From: Hydrangea macrophylla
Lineage: Eukaryota > Streptophyta > Magnoliopsida > Cornales > Hydrangeaceae
Length of the DNA: 64,000 bases
Assembly: GCA_033977485.1 (NCBI GenBank)
Contig: CM066990.1
Location: 10,136,501-10,200,500, forward strand
Reading direction: 5' to 3'
Numbering within the stretch: the stretch's first letter is position 1; every line of letters begins with the position of its first letter. Made by a program: the position numbers and the translations under genes. Shown here piece after piece: positions 1 through 11,194 of this stretch. Below the pieces are notes generated by a model. It was not told the DNA's origin and ran no database searches. It worked only from the letters and a program-made list of their open reading frames with translations.

Positions 1-488
1 TTCTAACCAACCTTTCTGTTGAATCTCTAAACCAAACTGTGCTTGAGACAGGTTCTATTTTTACCTATAACCACATTTTATTTTAAATCAATTTTGATTC
101 CAAATTTGTTCTTATAATGACTTTCTCTATTCCTTTATTATCTTTTTCATTTTATTTATTGACTTTATTAGTTGCAAAAAAGCTTTCATGAATGGTTCAT
201 ATGTCACACGGATGTAATACATGTGTGTGTGCCTACTCTATATGCCAAAGAAAAGAAAATCCAAATCCAAACACATAAGCACATAAGCACATAAAATCCC
301 CAGTTATGTCAAGTGCGCTAACCTCTCCTTTCATTGTGATCCTTATTACCCTTTTGGAAAATTTCACTTAAAAAAAATTTCTTGGGTGATCTGATCTTTT
401 GAAAACAGTTTTCGAGAATTCTTTTAAAAACGAGGATCTTAAACATTCCTCAACAAAGATGATTTGGTTTGAAATTTTGCTATGAAAT

Positions 489-521
<33 letters not shown>

Positions 522-1309
522 CTCCAAAAAATAATTCCCAAGATTTTTGGATTTCTTCTTTGAAAATGATCATGTAAAAATATACCTTAACAGAGGTTAG
601 TTTGGAGCTTCGCTTGATCAAAGGAAAATGAATTGCAGAGACTCTTTTCTTGTAAAAACATTTTGGGATAAAAGGTGATGGTGGTTTTCAAAATCTTGTT
701 TTCTTTCAAAAGTGAAATGTTAAAACTTTTGGGTTGAAGGATCACATGATCAGATTATCATCGTACTTTTCATGAATTCAGATGCTTAGCTAACAAGATA
801 TAAAAAGTGTAACCTTATAATCAAAATCTGGCATTTTCCCAAATGTCATGGAACATGAGAAGGAATCGCTAAAAGGTGATTAAAGGGTTATACATCCTTC
901 ATCAAGCAAGCATTGTCATCATCTCAAATAATCCCTTCCGGGCATACAAAACTTCCTAGCACATAATCCTAATCAAGAATTGATTTCCGAGATTAAAAGG
1001 TGCTATAGGAACTACTATGCAAAGGCCGAGTTTTGGTCAAATAAGGGACCCTTGACACACATCCGATAGGATGCTTTATATACCACCATATGGTATTAGA
1101 TCAATGGTAATCACATAGTCCCATGATGGCTTGATCGACCGGGTTGCCCTAAGCCTCCAAGGTCTTAGTTCTGTGTAATCGACTAGCGAGACATGCAAGT
1201 GCAATGCAATAGACACACAAAAATTAATTAATTCGATTAAAAGAATACTTTCAAGTCTAATCCTCTAACGAACCCAAAATAGAAGCTGGTCTACAAAACC
1301 AGAGATATT
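1..1309. other. unassigned non-coding sequence, probably internal leader of a minus-strand LTR element
   Basis: No convincing reading frame on either strand. A homopolymer T tract (about 488-517) creates a spurious poly-lysine frame on the minus strand. The stretch ends in a primer-site-like sequence at 1310-1335 followed by an LTR edge at 1341. By inference it is the 5' internal leader of a minus-strand LTR retrotransposon running off the left edge. Nothing else is recognised. Confidence 0.4.
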
Positions 1310-1335
1310 GGGTTCGATCCCTAGCAGAGTCGCCA
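1310..1335 (-). other. tRNA-derived primer binding site of a Tat-like LTR element (minus strand)
   Basis: On the plus strand the sequence reads like the T-arm, acceptor strand and terminal CCA of a tRNA: a GGTTCGATCC T-loop core at 1311-1320, ending in CGCCA at 1331-1335. Five bases later, at 1341, the LTR-like sequence begins. That is the reverse complement of a primer site immediately downstream of a minus-strand 5' LTR. I could not assign the tRNA isotype. Similarity to a tRNA may extend further left into an anticodon-arm-like hairpin at 1289-1305. Confidence 0.5.
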
Positions 1336-1340
1336 GATTA

Positions 1341-1640
1341 TAGATATCGCAGTTTAACCACGCTTTTTTTCAAACTTTTCAAATTCAAAATTCCAAATGC
1401 GAGTCGCCACTTAAGTTTTAAAGGAAAATTAAGAAACCATTTTAAAAGCAAACAGATCTTTTGGAAACCAGAGATTTCTAGGTTCGGGGATTATGGAATG
1501 AGAGGGAAAGGAGCCCGATGGACTAAAACACCCCCTCTCATCCGATCTCATGTTAGGCCTCTACTCAAATCCTTTTTAATCGAATTAATAATCTGAGCAT
1601 GCCCTCAACTAATACATATATATACATTACAAAAGTATGT
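1341..1640 (-). repeat. Tat-like LTR fragment (5' LTR side, minus strand)
   Basis: Matches the start of the long LTR at 42030-44229 over roughly 230 bases: the shared block contains GAGTCGCCACTTAA, AAAGGAAAATTAAGAAACC, GGGATTATGGAATGAGAGGG and the segment 'aaggagcccga...ctaaaacacc'. Similarity fades near 1570, and copia-type sequence follows. The terminal TG is TA here (1341). The right boundary is approximate. Probably a truncated LTR interrupted by the copia insertion. Confidence 0.55.
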
Positions 1641-2168
1641 CGAAAGGGGTGCAAGATTGCTAACGATAAAAGGCATTGATCTTTAAGGCCGCACTAATTG
1701 GTAAGTCAAAGCAACCATATTCATAGTTTGTGTCTATAATCATCTCAAGATTGAGAACGTGTACCTTATACAAGTTATGAGTTCTTATCGACTGTTGATA
1801 GTCTAAAATGTCAATAGAAAAGCTCATGGCCCATCAATGCGCTATAAGCACTAGTATATTAACTAAGAGTCATACTCTAGTGATCGAGATTCATCACTCA
1901 TCTAATGGTAGTTAATCATGCTATAGTGTATTCCTGATCAGATATCTAGTCTCATCATCAGCTGTGACAAGTTCTAAGCATAAAATAATAGTAATTCGTA
2001 TCTCACTTATATGTATCTCATATATGTACAAATTACCTACTATGATATTTAAGGATTACAAATCATCATCTCATGAATCACACATAATTAAATGTATCAA
2101 AGATATCTATATATAAAATGCCAAATGTCAAATACATAAAGATCGGATTTGAGGGCATAATCCCAACA
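1640..2168 (-). repeat. Ty1/copia 3' LTR, approximate left edge
   Basis: Read on the minus strand, the copia ORF is followed by a polypurine-type CAAGTGGGAG tract and then TGTTGGGATTATGCCCTC, the usual arrangement at the start of a plant copia 3' LTR. That places the LTR edge at 2168. The other edge was not located; 1640 is where Tat-like similarity has ended. The sequence is AT-rich and non-coding. Confidence 0.5.
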
Positions 2169-2820
2169 AACTCCCACTTGTACTCATAATGCACTACATC
2201 AGAGGCCTGAACTATCTAGATGACGATCAAAGACTTTCTATGGAAAAAACCTTTGTAAATGGATCTACAAGATTGTCAACAGTGGAAATCTTGGTGATAG
2301 TTACATCTCTACATTGGATTATGTCTCGAATGAGATGATACTTCCTTTGTACGTGCTTTCCCTTTGTATGGTTCCTTGGCTCCTTAGACTGAGCCACTGT
2401 CCCACTATTCTCGCAATATAGTATAATAGGTAACAATGACGTTGGTACCACCTCAAGTTCCATGAGGAACTTCTTGACCCAAATAGCTTCTTTTGTAGCT
2501 TCACAAGTAGCCATATACTCAGCTTCTATAGTTGAGTTTGAAATGCATTTTTGCTTAATGGTCATCCAACTAATAGCACCACCTCCTAGGGTAAAGAAAA
2601 GTCCAAATGTTGACTTCCTCGAATCTTTATCAAACATAAAGTCTGAGTCATTATATCCTACTGGAATCAACTCATCGCCGCCAAACACAAGCATGTAATC
2701 TTTAGTCCTGCTCAACTACTTAAGAATGTGCTTGACAACTATCCAGTGCTCAGGAGCAGGATTCGACTGATACTTGCTAACCATGCCAATGGCAAAGTAG
2801 ATGTCTGGTCTAGTACATGA
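2169..2820 (-). pseudogene. Ty1/copia pol, C-terminal part (end of RT and RNase H), decayed
   Basis: The minus strand encodes the C-terminus of a plant copia polyprotein: TRPDI and GMVSKYQSNP at the RT/RNase H border, then RNase H with the typical KSTFG, ISW and EAEYMA blocks, and a C-terminal HLIRD motif. A TAG in place of an expected codon separates HILK from LSRTKDY near 2713-2715, so the frame is dead. At 2821 the frame is cut by Athila-like element A; the rest continues at 11195. RNase H would have removed the RNA strand during cytoplasmic reverse transcription. Confidence 0.85.
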
Positions 2821-4147
2821 TGATGTTGTCAGAATCAAGATATAAAAAGTGTACTTTACTTTTCTAAGGATTTGCAGTGTGGAAGTAAAGGTCGAACCCA
2901 CAGAGATTGATTAACTACCGTGTTTTAATCTTAAAACCTAAATCTAATTAATTATAAAAATGGATTTTGATTTGAATTTAATTAAACTAATAACAATAAA
3001 ACTAAATCTAAACTATGAAAGCAATTAAAAGTGTTTTAAATAATGTTTAAGGGAACCTAGGATTGCAAATCCACCACTAGCTTCATAATAGGAATATTTA
3101 TGAATTACTTTAGTTTACTAAGTTGGATGATTATGGGGAATTGTAGCTACAAGCCCAATTCCTCCGACAAGAAGATATTCATGGTTCAAGCACCAACATA
3201 ATCCATCTTCGGTTAGCACGAATTATCCCACACTAAACTAGGGTTGTGATCTAATCTGTCTAACCTAGGCATGGACTATTCGGATACTTGATAGCACAAA
3301 TCAATAAAGCACCATCACATGTAAACAATCTAAACAAGCACAGCAAGAATAGATTGTTGAGCACATCACAGTCAAAAATAGATCTAAGACAAGAATAAAT
3401 TCTGAAAGTAATGATTCAATCAATAGAAGTACGATTTATTTATAAAAATCCTCTAAACATGTGACTGTCATCCATACATAATAAAACTAAAATAAAAACA
3501 TAAATAAAACCCTATTACTCGTCTAGGGCTTCATTGAAACCCTAGATCTATGATCTAGCCGTCCATGGAAGTGATGGATGGCAAGTAGTTGATGGAGGAG
3601 GCAATGGAAACCCTTGGTCTTCTTCTTCTTCTTCTTGCTTCCCTCCCTTCAATGGCTGGAAGTATGTGTGTATAATAATTGCTAATAATGTCTAACCCTT
3701 TAATTGTAATAAAATAGGGTATATATAGATTTACAACAAGTTTTGGAAGCCTTCCTAACCCGAAACGAACTGAAATTGATGCAATTTACAGTCTAGACGT
3801 CGTTCAGCAGTTTCGTTTGCACAGGAGTCTTCAGTACACTGAAATACGCAACTTTGGTTTTTACACATATCGCGCGAGCGGGTCGCGCGAGCACGACATT
3901 TGGTACTTCGCGTGCGCGGATCGCGAGAGCGACTTTCTGGATTTCCGCGCCCGCGGGTCGCGCGCGCGACTTGGCTTTTTCAGCTTCTTTCTTTGTGCTT
4001 TTTCATCCTGTTTAGCCTGGTTTAGGTGATTTCTTCCAAAACCTGTCAAAAAATAGAAAATGAAGTAAAAATATACAAAAACAGGATAAAAAGGTACTAA
4101 CAAACGCTCGTTAAGGCGTATTATTAGGATTAGTTCTCTCCCGATCA
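2821..4147 (-). repeat. element A, 3' LTR (1327 bp)
   Basis: Starts TGATGTTGTC and ends CCCGATCA, and is matched almost base for base by 9870-11194, with only scattered differences. Flanking pentamers CATGA (2816-2820) and TATGA (11195-11199) form a target duplication with one mismatch. A TATATATAG box lies at about 3720-3728 in minus-strand sense. A CpG-rich cluster (3868-3975) stands out in the otherwise AT-rich LTR. Because the element reads on the minus strand, this left copy is the 3' LTR. Confidence 0.93.
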
Positions 4148-6779
4148 CACCCCCAAAACTACATTTTGCTAGTCCTCGAGCAAAACTAAAATAAAAACTA
4201 ACTACTAATAAAATACTACTCCATTTTCGCATGGATTGCGATTGCATTTAGCGTATGCAACAAGCCTTTTAAACCTCTAGGTGTCCCTAGTCGGACGAGT
4301 GAAGTCTCGTGAGGGTTCTCATCAACAAGTCATCCACAACCATATTTATTAACTTAAAAATTTAAAAGGTTTTATTAAAAACTAAAAACTAATAAACAAT
4401 ACTCCTTATTATAAAACAATGATTCAAAATAGAATAATGAACAAGAAGAAACAGAATCAAACGTTCACCTATATCATGAAAAACAATCTCAAGCACATGC
4501 ATCATATAAATCAATAGAGTTCCTCATAAGATTACACGTGTGTGATGTGGTAGTCAAGTAAACACGCGTATGTCATGAACATGGAATATAACTCGGATAA
4601 CCATTTAACTATGTCTCGACTACGAATCTCACAATGAATTACACTCTCAAATGAAACACTCAGAAACAGGTGTAATTTCTCTAAAATATGTGAGTAAAGG
4701 AAATATATTTTCAAAACGAAAAATGCTCACATATGACTCGAAAAAGACGCATGATACGAAAGAATAGTAGTCTAATGGATAAGATGCCAATAATCAAGAA
4801 AAATTAATCATTACCATGTTTTAATCCCCCTCCCATCATTTTCATATCCAAACCATGTTTTCCAGGATCAAATAGGACTTTTCAAAGGTTGTAATGTGGC
4901 TCAGGCATTGAAAAAGGATAGAAAGGATTTATCAAGTAGTTTCAGAATGGCATTGTAAGGCATGTTCGATTTCTTTCATTCTTCTTCTCTACCAACTTTC
5001 ATCTTTTCTTTCTCTTTATTCCTTTTCATTTATTTTTCTTCTTTTCTTTCATTTTTTTTCAACCTTCCTCTTCTTTATTTTTTCCTTTTCCTTTTTCTTT
5101 TCTCGCTTCTCAAATGACTATGCATTGAATACCAAGCAACTACCCCAATAACATCTTATTTTCTTCTTCTCAATCAACACATCGCCTTAATACTACTAAA
5201 AGTTATTCACTCTTCCAGTGGTATACTCCAAGTTGATCAAGTTGGAGCTTTTACAGAGGATAATGGTGAACAAAGAAAGAAATGGCATTTTAACGGCTCA
5301 AAGGGCGAACTAAGGAAATTTTATAATTTATCGGTCGGCAATAAACAAAGAGGGCCTAAAATCATTTCCTAGGGTAATACGGTTCTTCAATGTTTACAAT
5401 GGAAGATTATTTAGCATGGTAACAAATATTCTAACTTGACTATCAACCAAAACAAGAATAATGAGACTAAACAACGAGTAGATGCGCTATTTCAATGAAA
5501 TTCGACAAACACAAGATGTATTTATAACCCTCTATAAAGAAAAGATAGGCTCAAAAGCTCACTGGGCTTAGTCTCCACCATGTGTTATCTAGAAATCCGA
5601 ATCATATTATAGTTCACATCAGACATGTATTTCAATGACTACATGCAGTGCATAAGTTTGTGTGCAAATTTATGATATAAAACTACGATTCGAACGATAC
5701 ATAACTTAAAACGTCATATCATAACTTTAGCAAATGTTTAATCACATCTTCCCTTGTTTATCATTCTATAACAATCAAAGTTATTGAACAAGAAGTATCA
5801 AATTGATATTGCAAAAATCGTAGGTAACATCGTTTATTTAAACATACTTATTGAAAAAAAATTTCTAAAATTTTGCATAACTATTGTGCATGTGTGCATA
5901 CCCCCAAACCTAAATCTTTCATTGTCCCCAATGAAACAATAAAATGAAAGAAAGGAGAGTACGTAAGAAAGGAACGATAGTACCTCGATCTCGACAAGCA
6001 TAGAACAGGTGAACACAAAGGAATATGGCTATAAAGTGCAATGTTACCTGTTACTTCTTAACAAAAGAAAACTAAACAAACAAAATAATAAAAACAACTA
6101 AAAGAATTATAACTAAGCTAAATGAAACTATAAGAAGAAACAAAACTATGAAGACAACACGAAAAGAAGCTATAAAAGGAAAAAACATAACCAGAATTAT
6201 GAAAACAATCAAAGACTCGATCTAAAAGTACCTAAGAAACAAAAACAAAAAAATATAAACTGTGTGACAGGTGTGGAAGGAAGATATAGAAGACTAAAGA
6301 AAATGTCAGAAAAATGGGGGATCGCGCGAGCGGTCCGCGCGAGCGGCCGTCGCGCGCGCGAATCCCAATATTTTTTTTATTTTTTTTTTCTTCTGAAATC
6401 GCGCCAGCGGGACCCCCTCGCGCCCGCGAGCAACCTCGCGCCCGCGAGGCTAGGGGCGAGTAAATGCTGAGAGCTCATATAAGGAAAAAGAAAGAAAAAA
6501 CACTAAGGCACATTCTCGCGCCAGCGGGCCGCGCGAATGACGTCTCGCGCGAGCGGATTGCTCGCGCGATTTGGGTGTTTTCCATTTTTTAGCTAAAATT
6601 ATGTATACAATATTAAAATAAATTAATTCCAACCCCCAGACCTGTCCAAAATGTCCAAAACAGACTCAAACAGACTCAAAAACGACCAAAAATAAGAAAA
6701 ATGAATGAAATAAAGCTTGGGTTGCCTCCCAAGAAGCGCTAACTTTTACGTCTTCAGCTAGAACGTTCTAGCTCAAGAC
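4148..6779 (-). other. element A non-coding spacer where pol would be expected
   Basis: Lies between the gag-protease stop and the 3' LTR in element sense. No RT, RNase H or integrase motif on either strand. Next to the LTR (4148-4165) the minus strand carries a purine-rich tract with five consecutive G, a plausible polypurine tract. Pyrimidine-rich stretches occur at 4975-5110. Three clusters of CGCGCGAGCG-type motifs lie at about 6320-6362, 6400-6450 and 6514-6572. The same spacer occurs in element B (30017-32688), so it is an inherited family trait. Confidence 0.75.
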
Positions 6780-9377
6780 TTACGGAGGCTGTAACTCGGA
6801 TTTTGTACCCCTAAGGATGTCAGGTAGAGCTCGATGGTAAGCAGAAATTATGTCGCTTCGAATTAATTCAATCGACGGTTTGTCAGTATGTTCAAATCGA
6901 TTTCTTACCTTCCAAGAAGATTCAGCATTAGGGTCCGAGGTATTAGGATTCATCCACTCATCATCCACCGTATTATTCCTCTCATTGCTATTCATTATCT
7001 TTTTAGGTTCAACAGTTCTTCTAACCTCATTACCCTCAACACTTAAGTATTCATCGTCCTTTGGAGGTTGATCAGCCGCATTAAAAACATTTAATTTTAA
7101 TTTCATGTTCCCAAACGACACTTTCATTACCCCCGTCCGGCAATTAACACGTGCGTTGGCCGTGGCTAAGAATGGACGGCCTAGAATGACAGGAGTGTGT
7201 TTCCTAGCATCTAGCACGGGTTCAGTGTCAAGGACCATAAAATCAACGGGATAGAAACATTGATCAACTTTAACTAAAACGTCCTCGACGATTCCTCTAA
7301 GTACTTTGACGGAACGATCCGCTAATTGAATAGTAGCGGCCGTAGGTTTAAGTTCACCTAGTCCTAGTTGTTTATAGACATGATAGGGTAAGAGATTAAC
7401 ACTCGCACCTAAGTCAAGGAGAGCCCTATGAATGATAGTGTCACCTATGACACATGAAATCGTAGGCGTACCGGGATCCTTATACTTCGGAGGAGCGTGT
7501 TGGAAAATTGAACTTACTTTTTCCGTGAGGAAGACCTTTTTAGGAGTATGACTGCGTATTTTGCGTTTTTGCGTACATAGGTCTTTTAAACATTTAGCAT
7601 AAGCGGGAATTTGTTTTATAGCGTCGAGGAAAGGAATATTAATTTCAACTTGTTTAAATACCTCGAGTATATCTTCAGTTTTTGATTTTTTCTTTGAAAA
7701 ATTAGATGGTTCCTCAACATTAGGTGGATATGGCATTCTCGGAATATAATTCGTTGGGCCCGGTTCTTCATCTTTTCTAACTCTATCCACGTCTTCACCT
7801 TTTTCTTTATTCAAATTTAAATTTTTATTTTTCTCACCCCCATCCGGAATTACAACAACTTCCTCATCTCGAGTAGTCGTCCTAGTCGAAACAGCGTTCA
7901 CGCTCTCACTCGCACTCCCCACTGCATATTGCCCCTTAGGTTGCTGAGTAGGTTGACTGGGCAACTTACTCTCAGTTAAGCGGTTTAGCGTATTAGCAAT
8001 TTGCCCTACTTGGGACTCCAGTTTTGCTATGGATTGTGTGTGAGAGTGTACTAACTGGACCACCGAACCAAAGTTTTCAAGTGAGGCCAACACCTTCTCC
8101 TCAAATGCATTATTGCGTGGAGGTGGAGGAGGTAGTTGGTATTGACCTTGTTGATATTGGGGTCGGTACATATTAGGAAAATTAGTCGACCTAGGATTAT
8201 AATTATTTTGTGGGAATTGTTGCATAGAATTAACGTGTTGTTCAACAAATTCCGGATATTGAGATGCAGAAGGACATGCAAAGATTTTATGGGACGGTTC
8301 AGAACATAATGCACATACTTCTGAAGAGGGTGGATTAGACGTTTTGTTCATTTGCATAAGTCGGTCAAGTTTTCTATTTAATTCTTGTATTTGAACTGAT
8401 TGACTTGACTCAACTGTCACCTCTCGCTTAGGTTGAAGATGATATCCCTCGAACCGTACCGACACAGCCTGATGCATCGAATTCTCGCTTAGTGTTTCAA
8501 AAATCTTCCAAGCCTTGTCGGCGCTTTTGTGTAGGAAAGTTCCCGCACAAACGGCATCAACGGTATTCCTAACAGAGGGAGTAAGCCCCTTGTAGAAGAC
8601 CTGAACAAGTTGCCACTTAGGAACCTGATGATGTGGGCAAGAGCGTAATAATTCTTTGAATTTCTCCCAAGTATCATAAAGTGTTTCCCCATCTTGCATT
8701 ACAATGTTTGTTATGGATTTCCTTATCTGATTTGTACGCATAATAGGGAAAAACTTTTGTAAAAATGCGGTGTGTAAGGCTTCCCATGTTTTAATTGTGT
8801 TTGGCTCAAGTGATTGAAGCCAATACTTAGCTTTGTCTCTTAACGAAAATGGAAAGAGCCGCAATTTTAATTCATCATCAGTAAGATTTTGAATTTTTAA
8901 AGTAGAACATATATCCTGAAAATCTCCTAAGTGTTGGTATGGATCTTCATTTAGACGGCCATGGAAGGATGGAAGTAGCGAGATCGTAGACGACTTTATC
9001 TCAACGTGAGATGCTATCGCCTCCGGTAATTCAATACATGTTTGTGGCGTGTAAGTCGTCGGAATAAAATAATCTTTAAGTGGAGGTGGTGGCGGTATAT
9101 TAAGATTATTCATATTCGCACCATCATTTTGATTGTTATTGTTATTTCCACCATCAGCCATTTTAATCGGTTCAATTTGAAAAGTTTGAGTTTTCCTTAA
9201 CCGTTCACGGGTACTTTGAATTTCGGCCTCAAACAACGACGACGGAATCGAAGTTGATTCGTCGTCTTGCAACCTAGCTCTAGAAGCTTGGGTTGTGGAC
9301 TTACTAGTTCTTATGGTACGTTCAAGTTCAAGATCGAAAGATTTTAATTCCGGTTTATTTGAACGTGTACCTAACAT
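6780..9377 (-). CDS. gag: Athila-like gag-protease polyprotein (865 aa, intact)
   Basis: Single open frame, start ATG at 9375-9377. Residues about 120-300 form a retrotransposon gag domain (PSFHGRLNEDPYQHL, then FPFSLRDKAKYWLQSL, then WEKFKELLRSCPHH). Residues 355-368 are a CX2CX4HX4C zinc knuckle for RNA binding. An acidic and proline-rich linker follows. Residues 650-740 are an aspartic protease with DLGA at 655-658 instead of DSGA/DTGA, a form I recall as usual in Athila, and the late motif ILGRPFL at 731-737. The protein stops after the protease with no RT. Gag would form cytoplasmic particles and package the element RNA, and the protease would mature it. The frame is open through 865 codons, unlike every other element here. 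Confidence 0.93.
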   Translation of the reverse strand: MLGTRSNKPELKSFDLELERTIRTSKSTTQASRARLQDDESTSIPSSLFEAEIQSTRERLRKTQTFQIEPIKMADGGNNNNNQNDGANMNNLNIPPPPPLKDYFIPTTYTPQTCIELPEAIASHVEIKSSTISLLPSFHGRLNEDPYQHLGDFQDICSTLKIQNLTDDELKLRLFPFSLRDKAKYWLQSLEPNTIKTWEALHTAFLQKFFPIMRTNQIRKSITNIVMQDGETLYDTWEKFKELLRSCPHHQVPKWQLVQVFYKGLTPSVRNTVDAVCAGTFLHKSADKAWKIFETLSENSMHQAVSVRFEGYHLQPKREVTVESSQSVQIQELNRKLDRLMQMNKTSNPPSSEVCALCSEPSHKIFACPSASQYPEFVEQHVNSMQQFPQNNYNPRSTNFPNMYRPQYQQGQYQLPPPPPRNNAFEEKVLASLENFGSVVQLVHSHTQSIAKLESQVGQIANTLNRLTESKLPSQPTQQPKGQYAVGSASESVNAVSTRTTTRDEEVVVIPDGGEKNKNLNLNKEKGEDVDRVRKDEEPGPTNYIPRMPYPPNVEEPSNFSKKKSKTEDILEVFKQVEINIPFLDAIKQIPAYAKCLKDLCTQKRKIRSHTPKKVFLTEKVSSIFQHAPPKYKDPGTPTISCVIGDTIIHRALLDLGASVNLLPYHVYKQLGLGELKPTAATIQLADRSVKVLRGIVEDVLVKVDQCFYPVDFMVLDTEPVLDARKHTPVILGRPFLATANARVNCRTGVMKVSFGNMKLKLNVFNAADQPPKDDEYLSVEGNEVRRTVEPKKIMNSNERNNTVDDEWMNPNTSDPNAESSWKVRNRFEHTDKPSIELIRSDIISAYHRALPDILRGTKSELQPP

Positions 9378-9869
9378 AAACTAAAATAAAGTAAACTAAA
9401 AACAAAAACTGACTCAACAAAAAAAAAACAAATAGCAATCACGCAACTAAGATAACAAGCACTCAACTACTGTGATGCATGAATATTATCCTGTAATGCA
9501 ATGACCGCGTCAAGCCCAGCGCCCCGAGTTTCCTAGCTAATGCAGTGCAATTAACCCTAAACTAATGCAAATAGTGCATCACAGCGCCCTGACTTACAGT
9601 GGTTTAAAGCGAGTTTTACAAGAAGCAATTTATTTTATTTTAATTATATTTTTATTTGCGTAAGCTCCTTTGATGTAATTAGCTACTCCACTCGGAAACG
9701 TTGGAATTTTGACGACTCGAGAAACTACAAAATAAAAAGAAAAGTTAGTAACTCAAAATAAAACGAAAAATAAGAAAAGAAAACCTAATCTAACATTTAC
9801 GAATTAACTAAACTAAGATTCTAAAACTAAAGGTAGTAATTTGCAATCCCCGGCAACGGCGCCAAAAAT
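9378..9869 (-). promoter_or_regulatory. element A 5' leader with tRNA-Asp primer binding site
   Basis: Untranslated leader between the 5' LTR and gag. On the plus strand bases 9848-9864 read CCCCGGCAACGGCGCCA, the 3' end of plant tRNA-Asp including CCA, so the minus strand is its exact complement. It lies five bases inside the LTR edge. This is the minus-strand DNA priming site. tRNA-Asp priming is, as I recall, typical of the Athila lineage and supports that assignment. Confidence 0.88.
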
Positions 9870-11194
9870 TGATGTTGTCAGAATCAAGATATAAAAAGTG
9901 TACTTTACTTTTCTAAGGATTTGCAGTGTGGAAGTAAAGGTCGAACCCACAGAGATTGATTAACTACCGTGTTTTAATCTTAAAACCTAAATCTAATTAA
10001 TTATAAAAATGGATTTTGATTTGAATTTAATTAAACTAATAACAATAAAACTAAATCTAAACTATGAAAGCAATTAAAAGTGTTTTAAATAATGTTTAAG
10101 GGAACCTAGGATTGCAAATCCACCACTAGCTTCATAATAGGAATATTTATGAATTACTTTAGTTTACTAAGTTGGATGATTATGGGGAATTGTAGCTATA
10201 AGCCCAATTCCTCTGACAAGAAGATATTCATGGTTCAAGCACCAACATAATCCATCTTCGGTTAGCACGAATTATCCCACACTAAACTAGGGTTGTGATC
10301 TAATCCGTCTAACCTAGGCATGGACTATTCGGATACTTGATAGCACAAATCAATAAAACACCATCACATGTAAACAATCTAAACAAGCACAGCAAGAATA
10401 GATCGTTGAGCACATCACAGTCAAAATAGATCTAAGACAAGAATAAATTCTGAAAGTAATGATTCAATCAATAGAAGTACGATTTATTTATAAAAATCCT
10501 CTAAACATGTGACTGTCATCCATACATAATAAAACTAAAATAAAAACATAAATAAAACCCTATTACTCGTCTAGGGCTTCATTGAAACCCTAGATCTATG
10601 ATCTAGCCGTCCATGGAAGTGATGGATGGTAAGTAGTTGATGGAGGAGGCCATGGAAACCCTTGGTCTTCTTCTTCTTCTTCTTGCTTCCCTCCCTTCAA
10701 TGGCTGGAAGTATGTGTGTATAATAATTGCTAATAATGTCTAACCCTTTAATTGTAATAAAATAGGTATATATAGAATTACAACAAGTTTTGAAAGCCTT
10801 CCTAACCCGAAACGAACTGAAACTGATGTAATTTACAGTCTAGACGTCGTTCAACAGTTTCATTTGCACAGGAGTCTTCAGTACACTGAAATACGCAACT
10901 TTGGTTTTTACACATATCGCACGAGCGGGTCGCGCGAGCGCGACATTTGGTACTTCGCTCGCGCGGATCGCGCGAGCGACTTTCTGGATTTCCGCGCCCG
11001 CGGGTCGCGCGCGCGACTTGGCTTTTTCAGCTTCTTTCTTTGTGCTTTTTCATCCTATTTAGCCTGGTTTAGGTGATTTCTTCCAAAACCTGTCAGAAAA
11101 TAGAAAACGAAGTAAAAATATACAAAAACAGGATAAAAAGGTACTAACAAACGCTCGTTAAGGCGTATTATTAGGATTAGTTCTCTCCCGATCA
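9870..11194 (-). repeat. element A, 5' LTR (1325 bp)
   Basis: Near-identical partner of 2821-4147; ends TG...CA. On the minus strand a TATA-like TATATATAC core (about 10766-10775) is the probable core promoter. The CpG-rich cluster is at 10918-11020 and carries a few substitutions relative to the other LTR. Two bases shorter than the 3' LTR. Confidence 0.92.

Larger units (their letters stand above)
2821..11194 (-). mobile_element. element A: young non-autonomous Athila-like Ty3/gypsy retrotransposon
   Basis: Complete 8374-bp element on the minus strand. Order: 5' LTR (9870-11194), tRNA-Asp primer site, leader, intact gag-protease (6780-9377), 2.6 kb non-coding spacer, purine-rich GGGGG tract next to the 3' LTR, 3' LTR (2821-4147). 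No reverse transcriptase, RNase H or integrase frame exists on either strand, so it would depend on enzymes from a relative. It lies inside the copia RT/RNase H region, which resumes at 11195. Near-identical LTRs and an open gag frame point to recent insertion. It resembles the gag-only LTR elements described in plants, but is long for that class. Confidence 0.9.

Noticed and set aside
439..621. Minus-strand frame with a lysine run
   Set aside because: Produced by a homopolymer T tract; no family features.
1289..1335. Complete functional tRNA gene
   Set aside because: Only a 3'-half-like part is visible; no matching 5' acceptor strand or D-arm found upstream.
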